Assembly: GCA_015657535.1 (NCBI GenBank)
Contig: JADHZB010002126.1
Span: 6,279 to 44,446, forward strand
Direction of reading: 5' to 3'
Origin: Nephromyces sp. MM_2019
Lineage: Eukaryota > Apicomplexa > Aconoidasida > Nephromycida
DNA: 38,168 nt
Numbering within the stretch: position 1 is the first letter of the stretch; every line of letters starts with the position of its first letter. Position numbers and translations under genes: made by a program. The notes beneath the pieces are model-generated. The model made no database searches. It was not told the DNA's origin and saw only the letters and a list, made by a program, of their open reading frames with translations. Below are positions 21,146 through 32,391 of this stretch, in pieces.

Positions 21146-22462
21146 ATATCGTAATGTTTCTGTGGCGGTAATGTTCTGGATCCTGTTACCTCCTTCTGGG
21201 TCATGCTGTGCATAAGCTGAAATCTTGGGGAAGACATCTCATTTTGTAGATACGTAAGCTTATCATTGCACGGAGCCATAGGAAGGATAAACTTAAGCAT
21301 CTGACGTCTTAAGTTTATTTCTGCTAAGCTTTTTCCACTAGATTTAGTTAGTGCATACGCTCCTGCTGGACTGCGCGATTTGAAATTGCTGTTTCATTCT
21401 TAATGTTGACGAAAGAAATTTTTCTATTTTCAAGGGTTTCTTTGGCGTCTCTTCCATGAATTCGCTTGTAAACTTATGACCTTGATCAATTTCCTGAGAG
21501 AAACAGTTTATAACATAAGCTATCCAGCAGAAAATTGCACCAAGTTACATAAGCTTGAAGCGAATGCGTGCTAGAAAGAATTACTCGTAAATATCTCCAC
21601 CTTTAATTGTTATGCAACTTGATATATGTATTATGATATGGCTGGAACAAGCGGCCGAGTATGAATATCTTGTATGTTCTATTGGTTTTTTCTGTAGTAG
21701 TAGATACGCACATCTGGAACGAATTTCCCCACTCAAAAGTAGTAAATATTCGTTGTACTAAATGCACAGTTTTTGATTGTAAAGGGTACTCTAGCCGACG
21801 ATAATTTTACTCCTTTGAAATCGTAGTGGTATGTTTACGTGGACTCATCGTATTCCTACGGCATGCATGTCAAAACCCTGTGATAATTGTTTCCTTTCGT
21901 ACGAGCTGTAAACTTGCTAGCTAATTATATGCTACCAAGAATGCGAGACGCATCCTTCTGCTTTTATTTGTAAAAATCTGGTTAGCTATATATAGTAAGC
22001 CTGAGCACAGTCGGGTGGACGCCAAAGGAATTATCTGCACAAAGGCGCTACGTATATTCAGCAGGCAATGAGCGGTCGTGCTATGATGAGAGCAAATTAT
22101 CACGGTGCCGGCGAGGACTGCATTTCTGCCGTTTTTGAACATTTAGGGGTCTTTCGCTATAGCTTGAGAGTGAGCTATTGCAAACATGTAAGCTTCAAAT
22201 GAAATTATGATCTCTCTAGCGCACGGCACGCAACATTTTTCATAACTTTCTCCTAGAGTGAAACTCAGTACATTTGAAGATTGAACCTTGTGTGGTCAAC
22301 GGTCGTGCTTCATAAGAATTTAACCTCAGAAGATCTTTTGAAGTATTTGCGCACTCGGCATTTTTGAATGAGTCCACTTGCTGGTTAACAGTATTTTCAT
22401 GAGTATGGCTAACACTCGCAGGTAGGTACAAAATTATCCACCCCATAAGGTAAAACCCCCTC
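21146..22462. other. No gene seen; downstream of the dynein gene stop
   Basis: No exon chain is visible. The right-hand few hundred bases should contain the 3' UTR of the minus-strand dynein intermediate chain gene that ends at 22463. Short open frames here have no recognisable content. Confidence 0.4.
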
Positions 22463-25400
22463 TTATTCATTCTTTGCAGTTGTTACCAGCATAGTTTTGC
22501 AAATCTTCAAGCAGCTTGTATTTCCTGCCTTATCTCCTAATAGTAAAATATCGAATCTTTCGTTGAAGGCCAGTGTGCTTGGATACTCCGAGGCAGTCTA
22601 GGAGAAGGAAAAAAAGCGTGCGTGCTTATTTTCACATATGCAAAATATAGCAGATTCGTTCCAATGCACATTAGAGCAATTAGTGCCTAAGCATCTAAGT
22701 GGCTTTAGTCTGAGACAAGGTACAACTTCTTAGGGATTCATAGTTGAATTTACAACACAACTGTTATTCTTAGTCATGCTAGTTTGATACATTCGTAGGC
22801 ATTATAGCATAGCAAGTGAGCACTTGATTCCTAAGCAGAAATAGTGTGTTAGATGAAAAGATTTTCTTCACTCTTTCCACAGGCTACTTCCAATAGCAAA
22901 AGACATCATCTAGCCCTATATGGCGTAATTCCGAATATATTTTACTGCGTATATGCCATTGGGAATAGCTTCAAGAGGTGAAATAATAAGTTTTCAGTAG
23001 ATACCTCTTTTTATTACTTGATTGATATCTTTTCATATATGGCATGTAAGTTTAGCTATTTTCTTGGCAACTTATTAGCAGGGCTATTTTTATGACTTGA
23101 TTAGCCCTATGATAGCGCATTCTTACCCTCCCCTTCACCATGATATAACAGTGACGCAATAAGATAATTTTTACATGTTTATAGCGTGGATGATGATTTC
23201 TTTGTGCTAGAAATGATACGGCTAAGAGCAATTAGCTTTATTCGCCTTCCCCTACGAAATTAGCATGGAAAATGTTCGTTGACTGGCAAAAAAGTGTCAC
23301 ATCTCATGCGTTTTTAAACTACGCCTGTCGTTCTACAACGTAAGAAAGAACCGACTGCATCGAGGGGCATCTGTTAGATAAATATAACTGTCCCACTAAT
23401 ATGCACCATCCATCGTTGCCTGAGGTGCTAACCTTTTCGTGAGAGACTGCTTCGTATGGATTGGCGTGTAGATCGTAGGTTAGAATCTATAATTAGTAAG
23501 AAAAGACATTTTGTTACTTAAATTCCATGACTAAATGGTTGAGAAGCGACCAGCTTCCCATTTGGAGCTCATGCAGTCGAGATCAGTATTTCTTCTTTCG
23601 GGCAACCAGAGTCACTGAGACTTAAACATGAGAAAACATTCATAACTTTTTTTCCGATAGGTAGCTTTCGTAGAACCAGATTAGGAAACAAAAACAAATC
23701 ACTGAAAGCTTGATATAAAACTAGCGTAGGGAAGGTGAAATAAGCTGGGTTAAATGGAAATAAACAGTGAGTAAAGCAGTAGTAGAGATTTTCTAAAGCT
23801 GTGCAATGTATGACTAACTTCTCCGACACCGGTAACGGCTATAAAAGAGGCCGAAAACCTCGGAATCCAATTGACGTCAGCAATAGGCTGTAGGCATAAA
23901 GAGCAACAAAAATCAGACACTGAGAACTGTTTGCACCACCAAAGAATATAACGCATCCATTATAGCCTTTGAAACTTTATCACATCCTTTGGAATACATG
24001 GAATTGTTAATTTTGGTAATAGTCTCTTGAGATCAGAAAGTCAATCGAAAGCAACGTAACCGCTGGTCAATATAGTGTATATTATAACTTGGAAAGAATG
24101 AGCGCACGTAAGCGAGGGAATCAAGAAGTGCGGGGTAACAGTATGGGTAAGAAGCATGGGGGTACAACCGGATAAGCCAATATATTTAAGAAAGCGTATC
24201 AGAGGAGACGCAGCGAGGAAGCTGAGGGGCGGAAATAAACGAAGCTACAGGCAATGATGTCAGACTTGTAAAACCACAAAGGGTGTAAGCTATGATTCCT
24301 ATTATAATATAGGTAACTTTGTCTTGTAATGTAGTCTTTATTAGAGAGCTTTACAATGCCCAAATTGGTTCAAAAGAGGGGTGCTATATTCTGGACGAAA
24401 ATATATTTGAACAAAGAAAAAAATACGAAAAAAAATTACGGTAGAGGCTAGCGAGGAAAGTGCAGCATAAAACGCAGCAAAATTGTATACAGGTAGGCGG
24501 AACAGCATTTTTTCGGCTATTTTAGAAAATAATTGCCTCCTCATACGCTTAATGGCTGGCTTTATGCTTCAAGTGCTTCTTTTCGTAGACTTGTGACCAG
24601 TTCATTACCTGTCTCAAATCGTATGTTGCAAGCAGGCATTTTTTTTCTACACTCCAGATTTTCACTGTCCAGTCTGCGGATCCCGAAAGAAAAATGTCGG
24701 GAAAAATTTTGTTCCAGCGCACTGTACTGACTCCAAGACCATGGCCTGCCGGCAGCAAATCACCCCCAAAACGAGCAAAACGTTAAGGCTATACTTTTAT
24801 TTCCGTGGGGGTAAAAATTTGCCACCTTAAAGGGAAGTTGGAATTTATGTTGATATCCACCACATAACTAAAATGAGTAAACGTAGCAAAGCTGAAAAGT
24901 GAAAGCGCATAAAGCATCGGAAAAACCATGAGCTAAGCTATTTTGAATATATCGATTCTAAAAAAATACTATAGAATTCTATGCCAGTATATAGCATCTT
25001 ATGAAGAGATCAGCATGTTGGTGTTCTTTCGAAAAGACATATTTAAAAAAAAACTCGAAAAGTTTTTATAAAAAAGTTGCTGTAGCTGCAATAATCATTA
25101 CTGCAAAGGAAAATTATCCAGAAGTAAGGGAGAATTTCTTGGAATAGTTTGAAACATCTGTCGAGCATATATCATTCGGGAGTTAACGCGGCGCATGGGA
25201 ATGTTTGTAACCGACATCGGATAAGCTGCATATCATTTTTAAAAATCTTCACCTTTATAGACATCTGAATAGTGATTCCCAACTAAAATTGAGCATTTGT
25301 GTATCGTCCCTTCCGTAGATCCAATTAAAAACACGTTATTATCCGTCGGATGGAAGTCAAACGATAAGATGCACAGTGGGTGATCTAACAAAAAAAAGCA

Positions 25401-28400
25401 ATGAATTCGCATATGTTTAAAAAGATGACTACAATTGAAAGCTATATTTCTTATTCCTAGACTAATGCAATAATTTTTTTTATCCACAAAATACTACAAT
25501 TTCATTTTTGCAGGAGCGTAGAATTAATTGGAAAATATCATTATACAAAGTCAAAATTAGCTGGAAATAAGGTTTACAGAGCCAACAGAGTTTCGGCATC
25601 TTTTTTTGCGTCGGTATACGTTCTTAATTTGTAACAAAGTAATGGAGATCACAGCTTTATATGATGATTTAAAGAATTCACCCTTAATTAGGGATATAAA
25701 TTTGCCAGTATATCCAGCTCGGTCAGAGTATCATTAGTTTTGCCACTTTCTTACATAGAACAGCTTAAAAATCCCTTATACCTCGTATTTTCCGAGGTTT
25801 TGAGCCTTCTTGCGATGTACTATCTTCCAGTGCAGGGACAGGCACTTCCTTGTGTGACAACTTTAGCTCACTGACCGAAAAAAATTCTATGGCCTACGAG
25901 ATTTTCAAGTGGATAAAATCGCTTATTTTCTTCATCAAAAAAGACTAACCAACTTCAGAGCATTTTTGAACACACAAATTTCAAGGGATTCTCATAATTA
26001 GGATACCGCATATTGTCAAGCTTAAGGCATTCAGAGCTTCTTTAGTCATCTTCTAGCCCCATAAAACGGTGAGTAGAATACATCTAGCATTTTAGTACGT
26101 GGCATGAAACTAAAGGGGAAGTCACTGTGTAAATTTAATTTCTCCCTACGGAGGTGTTGGAATAAAAAATTAGCAAACATATGCTGGGCTCTTTTTATAG
26201 ACCGAGAAAATCATCATTGTCCAATTATCGATCTCAAACTAGGATAAAGAGCCGTATTTCCTAGCTTTATTGTATATACTTTGATGCTGAAAATTCTCAA
26301 GCGGTACACTACCAGAAGAGAGGGTCTATGCCTATTATTCATTATCAACCCATTAGTATGCCTCACGTACAAAAACTTTTTTTGGCTTACATAATCCAAT
26401 TGAAGCGTTTTTGACGTGTAGGTCCAGATAGCTATCTGACCATTAAGGGATATAGATATGAGGTTGGGAAGTATTTTATCGTCGCTTTCCTTCCATTTTA
26501 CTGAGTTGTGATACACAGGCACAATTTCAGAGCATTGATACATCTCTCATACTTTTTGTCCGACGCTGAAGCTCATTTGTGACACATTAGTCAATGCAGC
26601 ATTCTTTGGAATATATTGCTGCACTTCATTACTAAGGTTAAAATTTGATTCCTTGTGATTCATTGCAAATTTTTGTCTATAGCCGAGAACAAGGCTAAAG
26701 AAATAAAAAAGGCTTACCATCATTCAACGTGCAAAACTAACTACGTATCTTGAAGTTCGGAAGCAACCAAGCGAGTTAAAGATTGAAAATGTCATTTGCT
26801 AATCGCTTGGCATGCACGCATAGCATCGCATGCACCCGTGCCGACCGATTCCTTCAGCATTCGATGAAGGCAGCTTAAAAAGTACTAGGGATGATTATTA
26901 CTGCCATGAACCCAAAAATAGATATATTTTAGTATACCTGCCACTACAGGATATTGCAAAGCCACCTTATGCGAATTTCCTGAAAAAGTAATGTGATTCT
27001 TGACTCTCGCATAGTCGTAAAGTTGTACTAGTCCACGTTGAGTACCAATGGCAAGCATGTTAGGAAATCGTACGCTCCAGCTGATGCAACTTACAGGCTG
27101 CAAAGATATCCCGCAAGCGTATATAGTAGGAATTGGTGCTTGGATCAAAGGTATTATTAGCCATAGAAAAACAAAACTTTCTACAATAAGTTTAATTTCG
27201 CTATCCGAAAAAACAGATAGAAGCATATGTAAAAAACTTTTTCTCTACAAGGAACAAAAAACAATAGTATCCTAAGAGCAGTATACAATTATTGTATACT
27301 GAAAATAGCGACTTTAAAAAACCAAACAACAAAAAATTGCCTCCCCTAGTAAAGCTTGGATACTACAACTGATACTCGTTATCTTTGCAATGCTAGGCAC
27401 AAACATATAACGCTGTACTTCAAAATATTTTTAGAGATTTCATTCAGGTAAAAAAATATATGATAATGTTCCATGGAGAATTGAATTACTCCGTCAAATT
27501 TAGTAAAGCCCACAAACATAAGAGGTATATGTGGGCAAAGAGCGTTATTAGCTTGTTCAAAAAATTCATTCGAGGCTCTAATACGCGTCACATATAGGGA
27601 AAAGTAGTCAGTGCCAAAGGGACAAAAAAATATCATTTTGTCTCTCAAAGAGCATACACTAGTTAATCTTAATGATTTGGGGGCTTATTTGATATCAGCA
27701 TTCTATTTTTAAAAAAATAATCTTAGTCTTACTTGGTCGCACAAAAAGATTTTTTCAGGTTGTCTAATACTTTTCAAGGAGTAGAAGGTTATGTAACCGG
27801 CACATTTAGCAGGAGCTGGCACAACTGAAACTCCTATAACAAAACATAGTCACAGCATTATAAAAATAATACAAGTACACGCAAGAGAACTATGACAGCT
27901 ACAAAGTATTGTAAAATATTACAATCCTATTGGTAAGTTAATTAAATAAATTTATACTAATCTTCTATTGTAATAGATGCGTATTTTATGGGCATCGTGT
28001 AGTAAATCTTCCGCGATTGACACCTTTATTTGGCATGTTTTATTTCAGGTAGCCTATTTTAACTCTATATGCCGCTTAAAATACATGATTTCATGCTAAA
28101 GAGATTGAAAAATGCAGGACCAAAATATGCCAATTTCATAAACGCATTTGAGCAATGTATTGAGTGTAGTTCTTGCCCAAGTCTTACACTAAACAAAATT
28201 GGCAGACTGCTTCTCATTCTTAACCTTTTCTTTATTTCTTACCAAAAGTATCAAATTCTACCATATTATAAAATACCCACAATTAATGTACCTGCACTTT
28301 TTCACGAAAACAATTCATGCTTTATTTCCATATATATTATTAATAAAGAAAAATCACAATAAGAGACTAATTGAAAAAATGAGCCCCTAGTTTGCACAAT

Positions 28401-31400
28401 CCGAATTATAAAACATACCGAATCCAACCGCAATTAAGTCTGGGTACTTTGGGTTACACTCTACACAAGTGGTTTCCAGCTTTTTCGGCAAAGAAGAAGT
28501 TTCCTTGCCGAAAGTGTGAAAATGAAAAAGTTTCACATTTGCCTCTTCTTCCGGGAAGAATGAATCTTTTTTTTTTTCCGCCTTAAAAAATATCTCCTTA
28601 TATATCTCTTTATCTCTAATCTGATTTAAAATTCTCTCTATTATCTGCAAAATTTGTACTGCAAGCCATTAATGCGCAAGTACAACCTTTGGTGTAAATT
28701 CACTAAAACTATTTCTTAGCGGATACCTTTCAAAAACTTTTCATATTTACAAAAATTAGAATTATAGTATAAAAATTCAATCGTGTTGCATTAGAGTTTG
28801 ACTCAAGGTTCATGCAGAACCTTTGAGCAGCATCTAGCTATCTTGATTTTTAGTAAAGTAGTTCCATACATAGTAAATGGAGAAACACCAAATACTTGCT
28901 GATAAGACAAAAAAACTCTTAAAGCGAGCAAAGCAAGTAGTGCATCGAGTTCCATACTTCTTAATATATTTAACATTTGGGGGTGAAGACAGGGAAATAA
29001 CACGAATCTTGTTATTTTTTCAAGCTGAGCTTTGCAAATTTCACTTTTTATAAAAGCTAACACAGTCCATATAAAGGAATTTTATCATTAGAATAAGAAA
29101 ATATTTTATTAAGTTTTATCTAAAGAGCAATGGTTGTTCCTTCGAGTGCGCTTAAACACAAAGGTTATTAGTTTCACTAAAAACGACATTTTTTTGTGTG
29201 TGAGCTATCTTTATTGCTTAACTCATTTGGATTTACCAGTAGTGAGATATTCATATCGGCAGGTAGCTTTTCGCCGCTTGCAACTCCATTATTTGAATTT
29301 TCCTCCGTTAAAATGGGCCCAGCTCCCTAAAAATAAGTATTATACTTAAAAACTTTCATTGGAAAGAAGTTCTAAGGGGATCAAAGGTTTAAAAAGGAAC
29401 CCAAAAAAAAGTAGCATAATAAAAAAATGCAAATTTACTTCGTATACTGGATGCCACTCTCACACCAAATTTGGTTCTGCCTATTAAATGACAGCAAGAT
29501 GAGCAGCAAAATAGCTCGTTTAAGAAAAAGAAATTTCATGTAGTAAACTTGTGCAATTTATAGAAACAAAATTTGGAGCTTACGATATTCCTCGTCTTAC
29601 GTTTATGCGTGAGAAATAATTCAACCATTATTTCAAAAAAAGTAGCCTCTTCGCTAATTTTTCGTCCTTAACCTCAAATTAATCAAGAAAAATGTTGCAA
29701 AATTGAAATGGCAATAAAAACATTAATGAAATAAAGTGTGTTCTCAGTAGTTGCGCATAATTAACTTGAAATATCTCCTACTTGCGCGTAGGTGCTTGCA
29801 TTAAGGACTTCGTTAAACAACTTAAAACAGCCCAATCTAAGAGGAATAGCTCAGCTCGCATGACATTCTAGGACAAAAAATTATGTGTATAACACGTTTA
29901 AGTTTTTTCTTAATACTTCTGCTAGGACATGGGAAAGAACTAGGACGACTTGAAGCTATTTTCATAAAAGCAGACTAGCAAATTATGCATAATGGATGAG
30001 AGTATTTCAGGTACCTCAGCTTAAGGACTGTAGAATTTTTAAATTCATCTAACCTTTTTAAGGCAAAACATCAAACTATCCTTCAGACAGATACTACTTC
30101 CCTTTAAAAGCAACTTTGAGTCATGTATTTGCGACTTTGACACTGAAATCGTAATGGAAACATCATATTTTAGTTGAGGGGATTTAAAAGGTAGCCTCCA
30201 GGAATTATTTTATGCATGAGAAACAATGCACAAAAAGGTATAAACTTTATTTAATTGTATTCATTATTACGATGGCTTCACTGAAGTTTAAGTGTAAAAG
30301 ATGCTTCAAATTCAAATCGTGGAATTGCACATAGAAAAAAAATTAATAACGGAATGAATATCAGCTTCTTACTTTGAATATAGCAGTAAAGTAAACAGCT
30401 TATAGATATCACGTCATAACTTCGTTCGTTAAACCGTGAAATTTTTGTGGCTCTTTATTTTAATCACGGCTATCTTTTCAGAGATTCAGCATATCAAAAG
30501 TAGGCAAAGAATTTTAAATACAATATGGTAACTACGTAGTAATTCATCTTTAGCTAAAATCGCTTTTTATTTAACGAAAAGACAGGCGAATAACTCCTAG
30601 TATTAGAAGTATTACGCGCATACAGCTCATTCGCCTATGAATTGTCGAAGAAATCAGGTATTTCACTAGTTGCTCTCCAAAATAATCGCAAGATAGTAAA
30701 CAATATCAGCTGTCCAAGAGCAGCTAAACGACTAAACCTTGAATAAATCCAGTAAATCATACCAGAGCCTATCGATCTCTTCAGTGCAATTGGTGCCGTT
30801 CTTATTCCTTTTTCCCTTCCAAAATAAAAATCGAAGGTTACCATAAAATATCAGGAGGATAAATGCTAAAGTTCGGAGGTAGAAAGATTCGCATACCCCG
30901 AAGCGAGTAACTTCTTAACCCAAAAGCTTTCTTTAGCAACTTGGTTACCTTTTGAATGAACCGGAGGTTTGAGTGCCCATTTCACAGAATTCTATCCTAT
31001 TTCGTAAAGACGTGCCTAGAATTTTACAGATAGCATGGCCTTGCCCGAACATCGTTATGAATAGTAACTTGAACTTCATTATTATTAACATGTTTTCACT
31101 AGGTTTATACATAGAAATCATACAAGAAGCTGCCGAAGCAAGAATAAAAAATATCTACAGCCAGAATTCCTGTGAAAATAAAAAAACATATAGCTTCACT
31201 CACTAATTTTAAATTCTGCCTCAGATAAAGCTAAAAACCTGCACTTATTATCATATTCGCAACTCACTTTTATGGGCATAATTTGTAGTAGCCTCCAATA
31301 ACTCATTAGCATGCCCTGAGCCAGCGATTTGGGTCGTACCGTCATATCCTGCATCGTCTGCAGCCGGCTGGACAGAGATGCAGCAACTGGTAAAACACAA

Positions 31401-32391
31401 GAAAAAATGGATTCTTTACCCCGTGGAAAGTCTAAGATTATGGCAGTATGCATGGAAAACGCAGCTAGGCGAGGAAAATTTTATATTAATTATCATAGCT
31501 ATTATCCACCCTTTGAAAGGTTGTAGGGAATAAAAGTGATGCCATTAGCGGCTAGCATGCGTTCAACACTGCTATGAAGCTAGAGTTCAAATCCTAGTGA
31601 ATTTTACAAATACCCAGAGCAAGCAGAAAAATTGTGCTATTAACAAAATTCTGGGCACGTATAGTTTTTACGGCTATTTTGATTATCTATATAAGAAGCT
31701 GGTGAAGCTGACAAGCCACAAAACTCTTTCAATCGCTTTGGCAAAAGGCTTTAAATAGCGCCATAGCTAGCATTCACAGAACCCAATGCATCCAGCTGAT
31801 AAGCAAGGAAGCAATTGTATACATGGTGAAAAACTAGCATGTAGTATAAGCTTACAACGCAGGTAGCCAGAAGATAAGATGCCTTGCAAGCACTTACTAC
31901 TGCTAAATAGTAAGCATGAACTCAGCCCAGTATGCATATACCTAGCCATTGGCACTTGTCAATTAATGCTAACATTGTTTACCATGCTCTGCATACCCCT
32001 CTATATTAATTAGCGTGACTGCATGCTCTGCATCTTCACGTTTAAACTCTCGCTCCTTGAGAGAATAGTACACCATATTCGGTGATAAGTGAGGATTCCT
32101 TGCATTTAAAGACGCATTAAACTGTCGAGGTGAAGATTTTTGATTACTCGCGGCATCCTCTCTACGATTCATGAGATTAGTACTTGAAGAGACTGGCCCT
32201 ATGCTAAAATTTGCAGTTGCTGCTGACGCCAGTGCTGTACTTTGGGGATGCACTGCGGCATTATGAGAGGTCTCCTTAGTACCCTTTCGATATTTGTCTG
32301 CTTCTCCTGAAACCTGTACTTGCAGTCCTCGTCTAATCCGATTACGTGTAACCGTAATCGGAAAGCCTACTTTTGTTTCTTGTCGATTCAT
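22463..32391 (-). CDS. DNAI1: Axonemal dynein intermediate chain 1 (DNAI1/IC78-type WD40 protein)
   Basis: This is a subunit of the outer-arm dynein of flagellar axonemes; its WD40 propeller holds the heavy chains and its N-terminus binds light chains. Exons in transcript order: 32391-31997 (ATG 32391), 31386-31268, 31015-30949, 30815-30763, 30142-30054, 29024-28896, 28644-28419, 27575-27405, 27138-26966, 26543-26391, 25866-25782, 25384-25253, 24745-24609, 23887-23819, 23486-23433, 22597-22463 (TAA). The sum is 729 codons in phase, against 699 aa for human DNAI1. Exon 1 carries NPHLSPNMVYYSLKE (human NPHAPQNIVRYSFKE). Exon 3 carries LRNRIEFCEMGTQT (human LTNQFNFSERASQT). Exon 7 has IIERILNQ and CNPKYPDLIAVGFG. 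Later exons carry the propeller, including GSADWTVKIW, ADVNWIPRFSASFIAVTG and LAFNERFDILLLGDKAG. Exons 5, 6 and 8 are the weakest. The donor of exon 9 could be 26938 instead of 26966. The gene implies a flagellated life stage. Confidence 0.93.
24095..24245. other. Purine-rich, GC-richer segment inside a dynein intron
   Basis: Inside the 23888-24608 intron, about 150 bases of the plus strand are strongly A/G-rich, with repeated GAGG, AAGC and GGGG words, unlike the AT-rich intron around it. A short plus-strand ATG frame (25 codons, MSARKRGNQEVRG...) lies in it. I see no tRNA or snRNA signature. Confidence 0.4.
27280..27300. repeat. Perfect 21-bp palindrome
   Basis: AGTATACAAT, a central T, then ATTGTATACT: two perfect 10-bp arms around one base. 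It lies in the intron between the proposed dynein exons 27575-27405 and 27138-26966. It could fold as a cruciform or be a dimeric protein-binding site, but in AT-rich DNA it may have no function. Confidence 0.8.

Noticed and set aside
31196..31453. 85-codon minus-strand frame covering dynein exon 2 in another reading frame.
   Set aside because: The same DNA read in the +2 frame, with its own acceptor and GTGAGT donor, gives the phase-matched acidic segment that fits the dynein chain. The longer frame is a shadow.
31530..31610. Possible tRNA, because of a GTTCAAATCC-like T-loop.
   Set aside because: The flanking bases do not form a 5-bp T-stem or a 7-bp acceptor stem, so no cloverleaf can be drawn.
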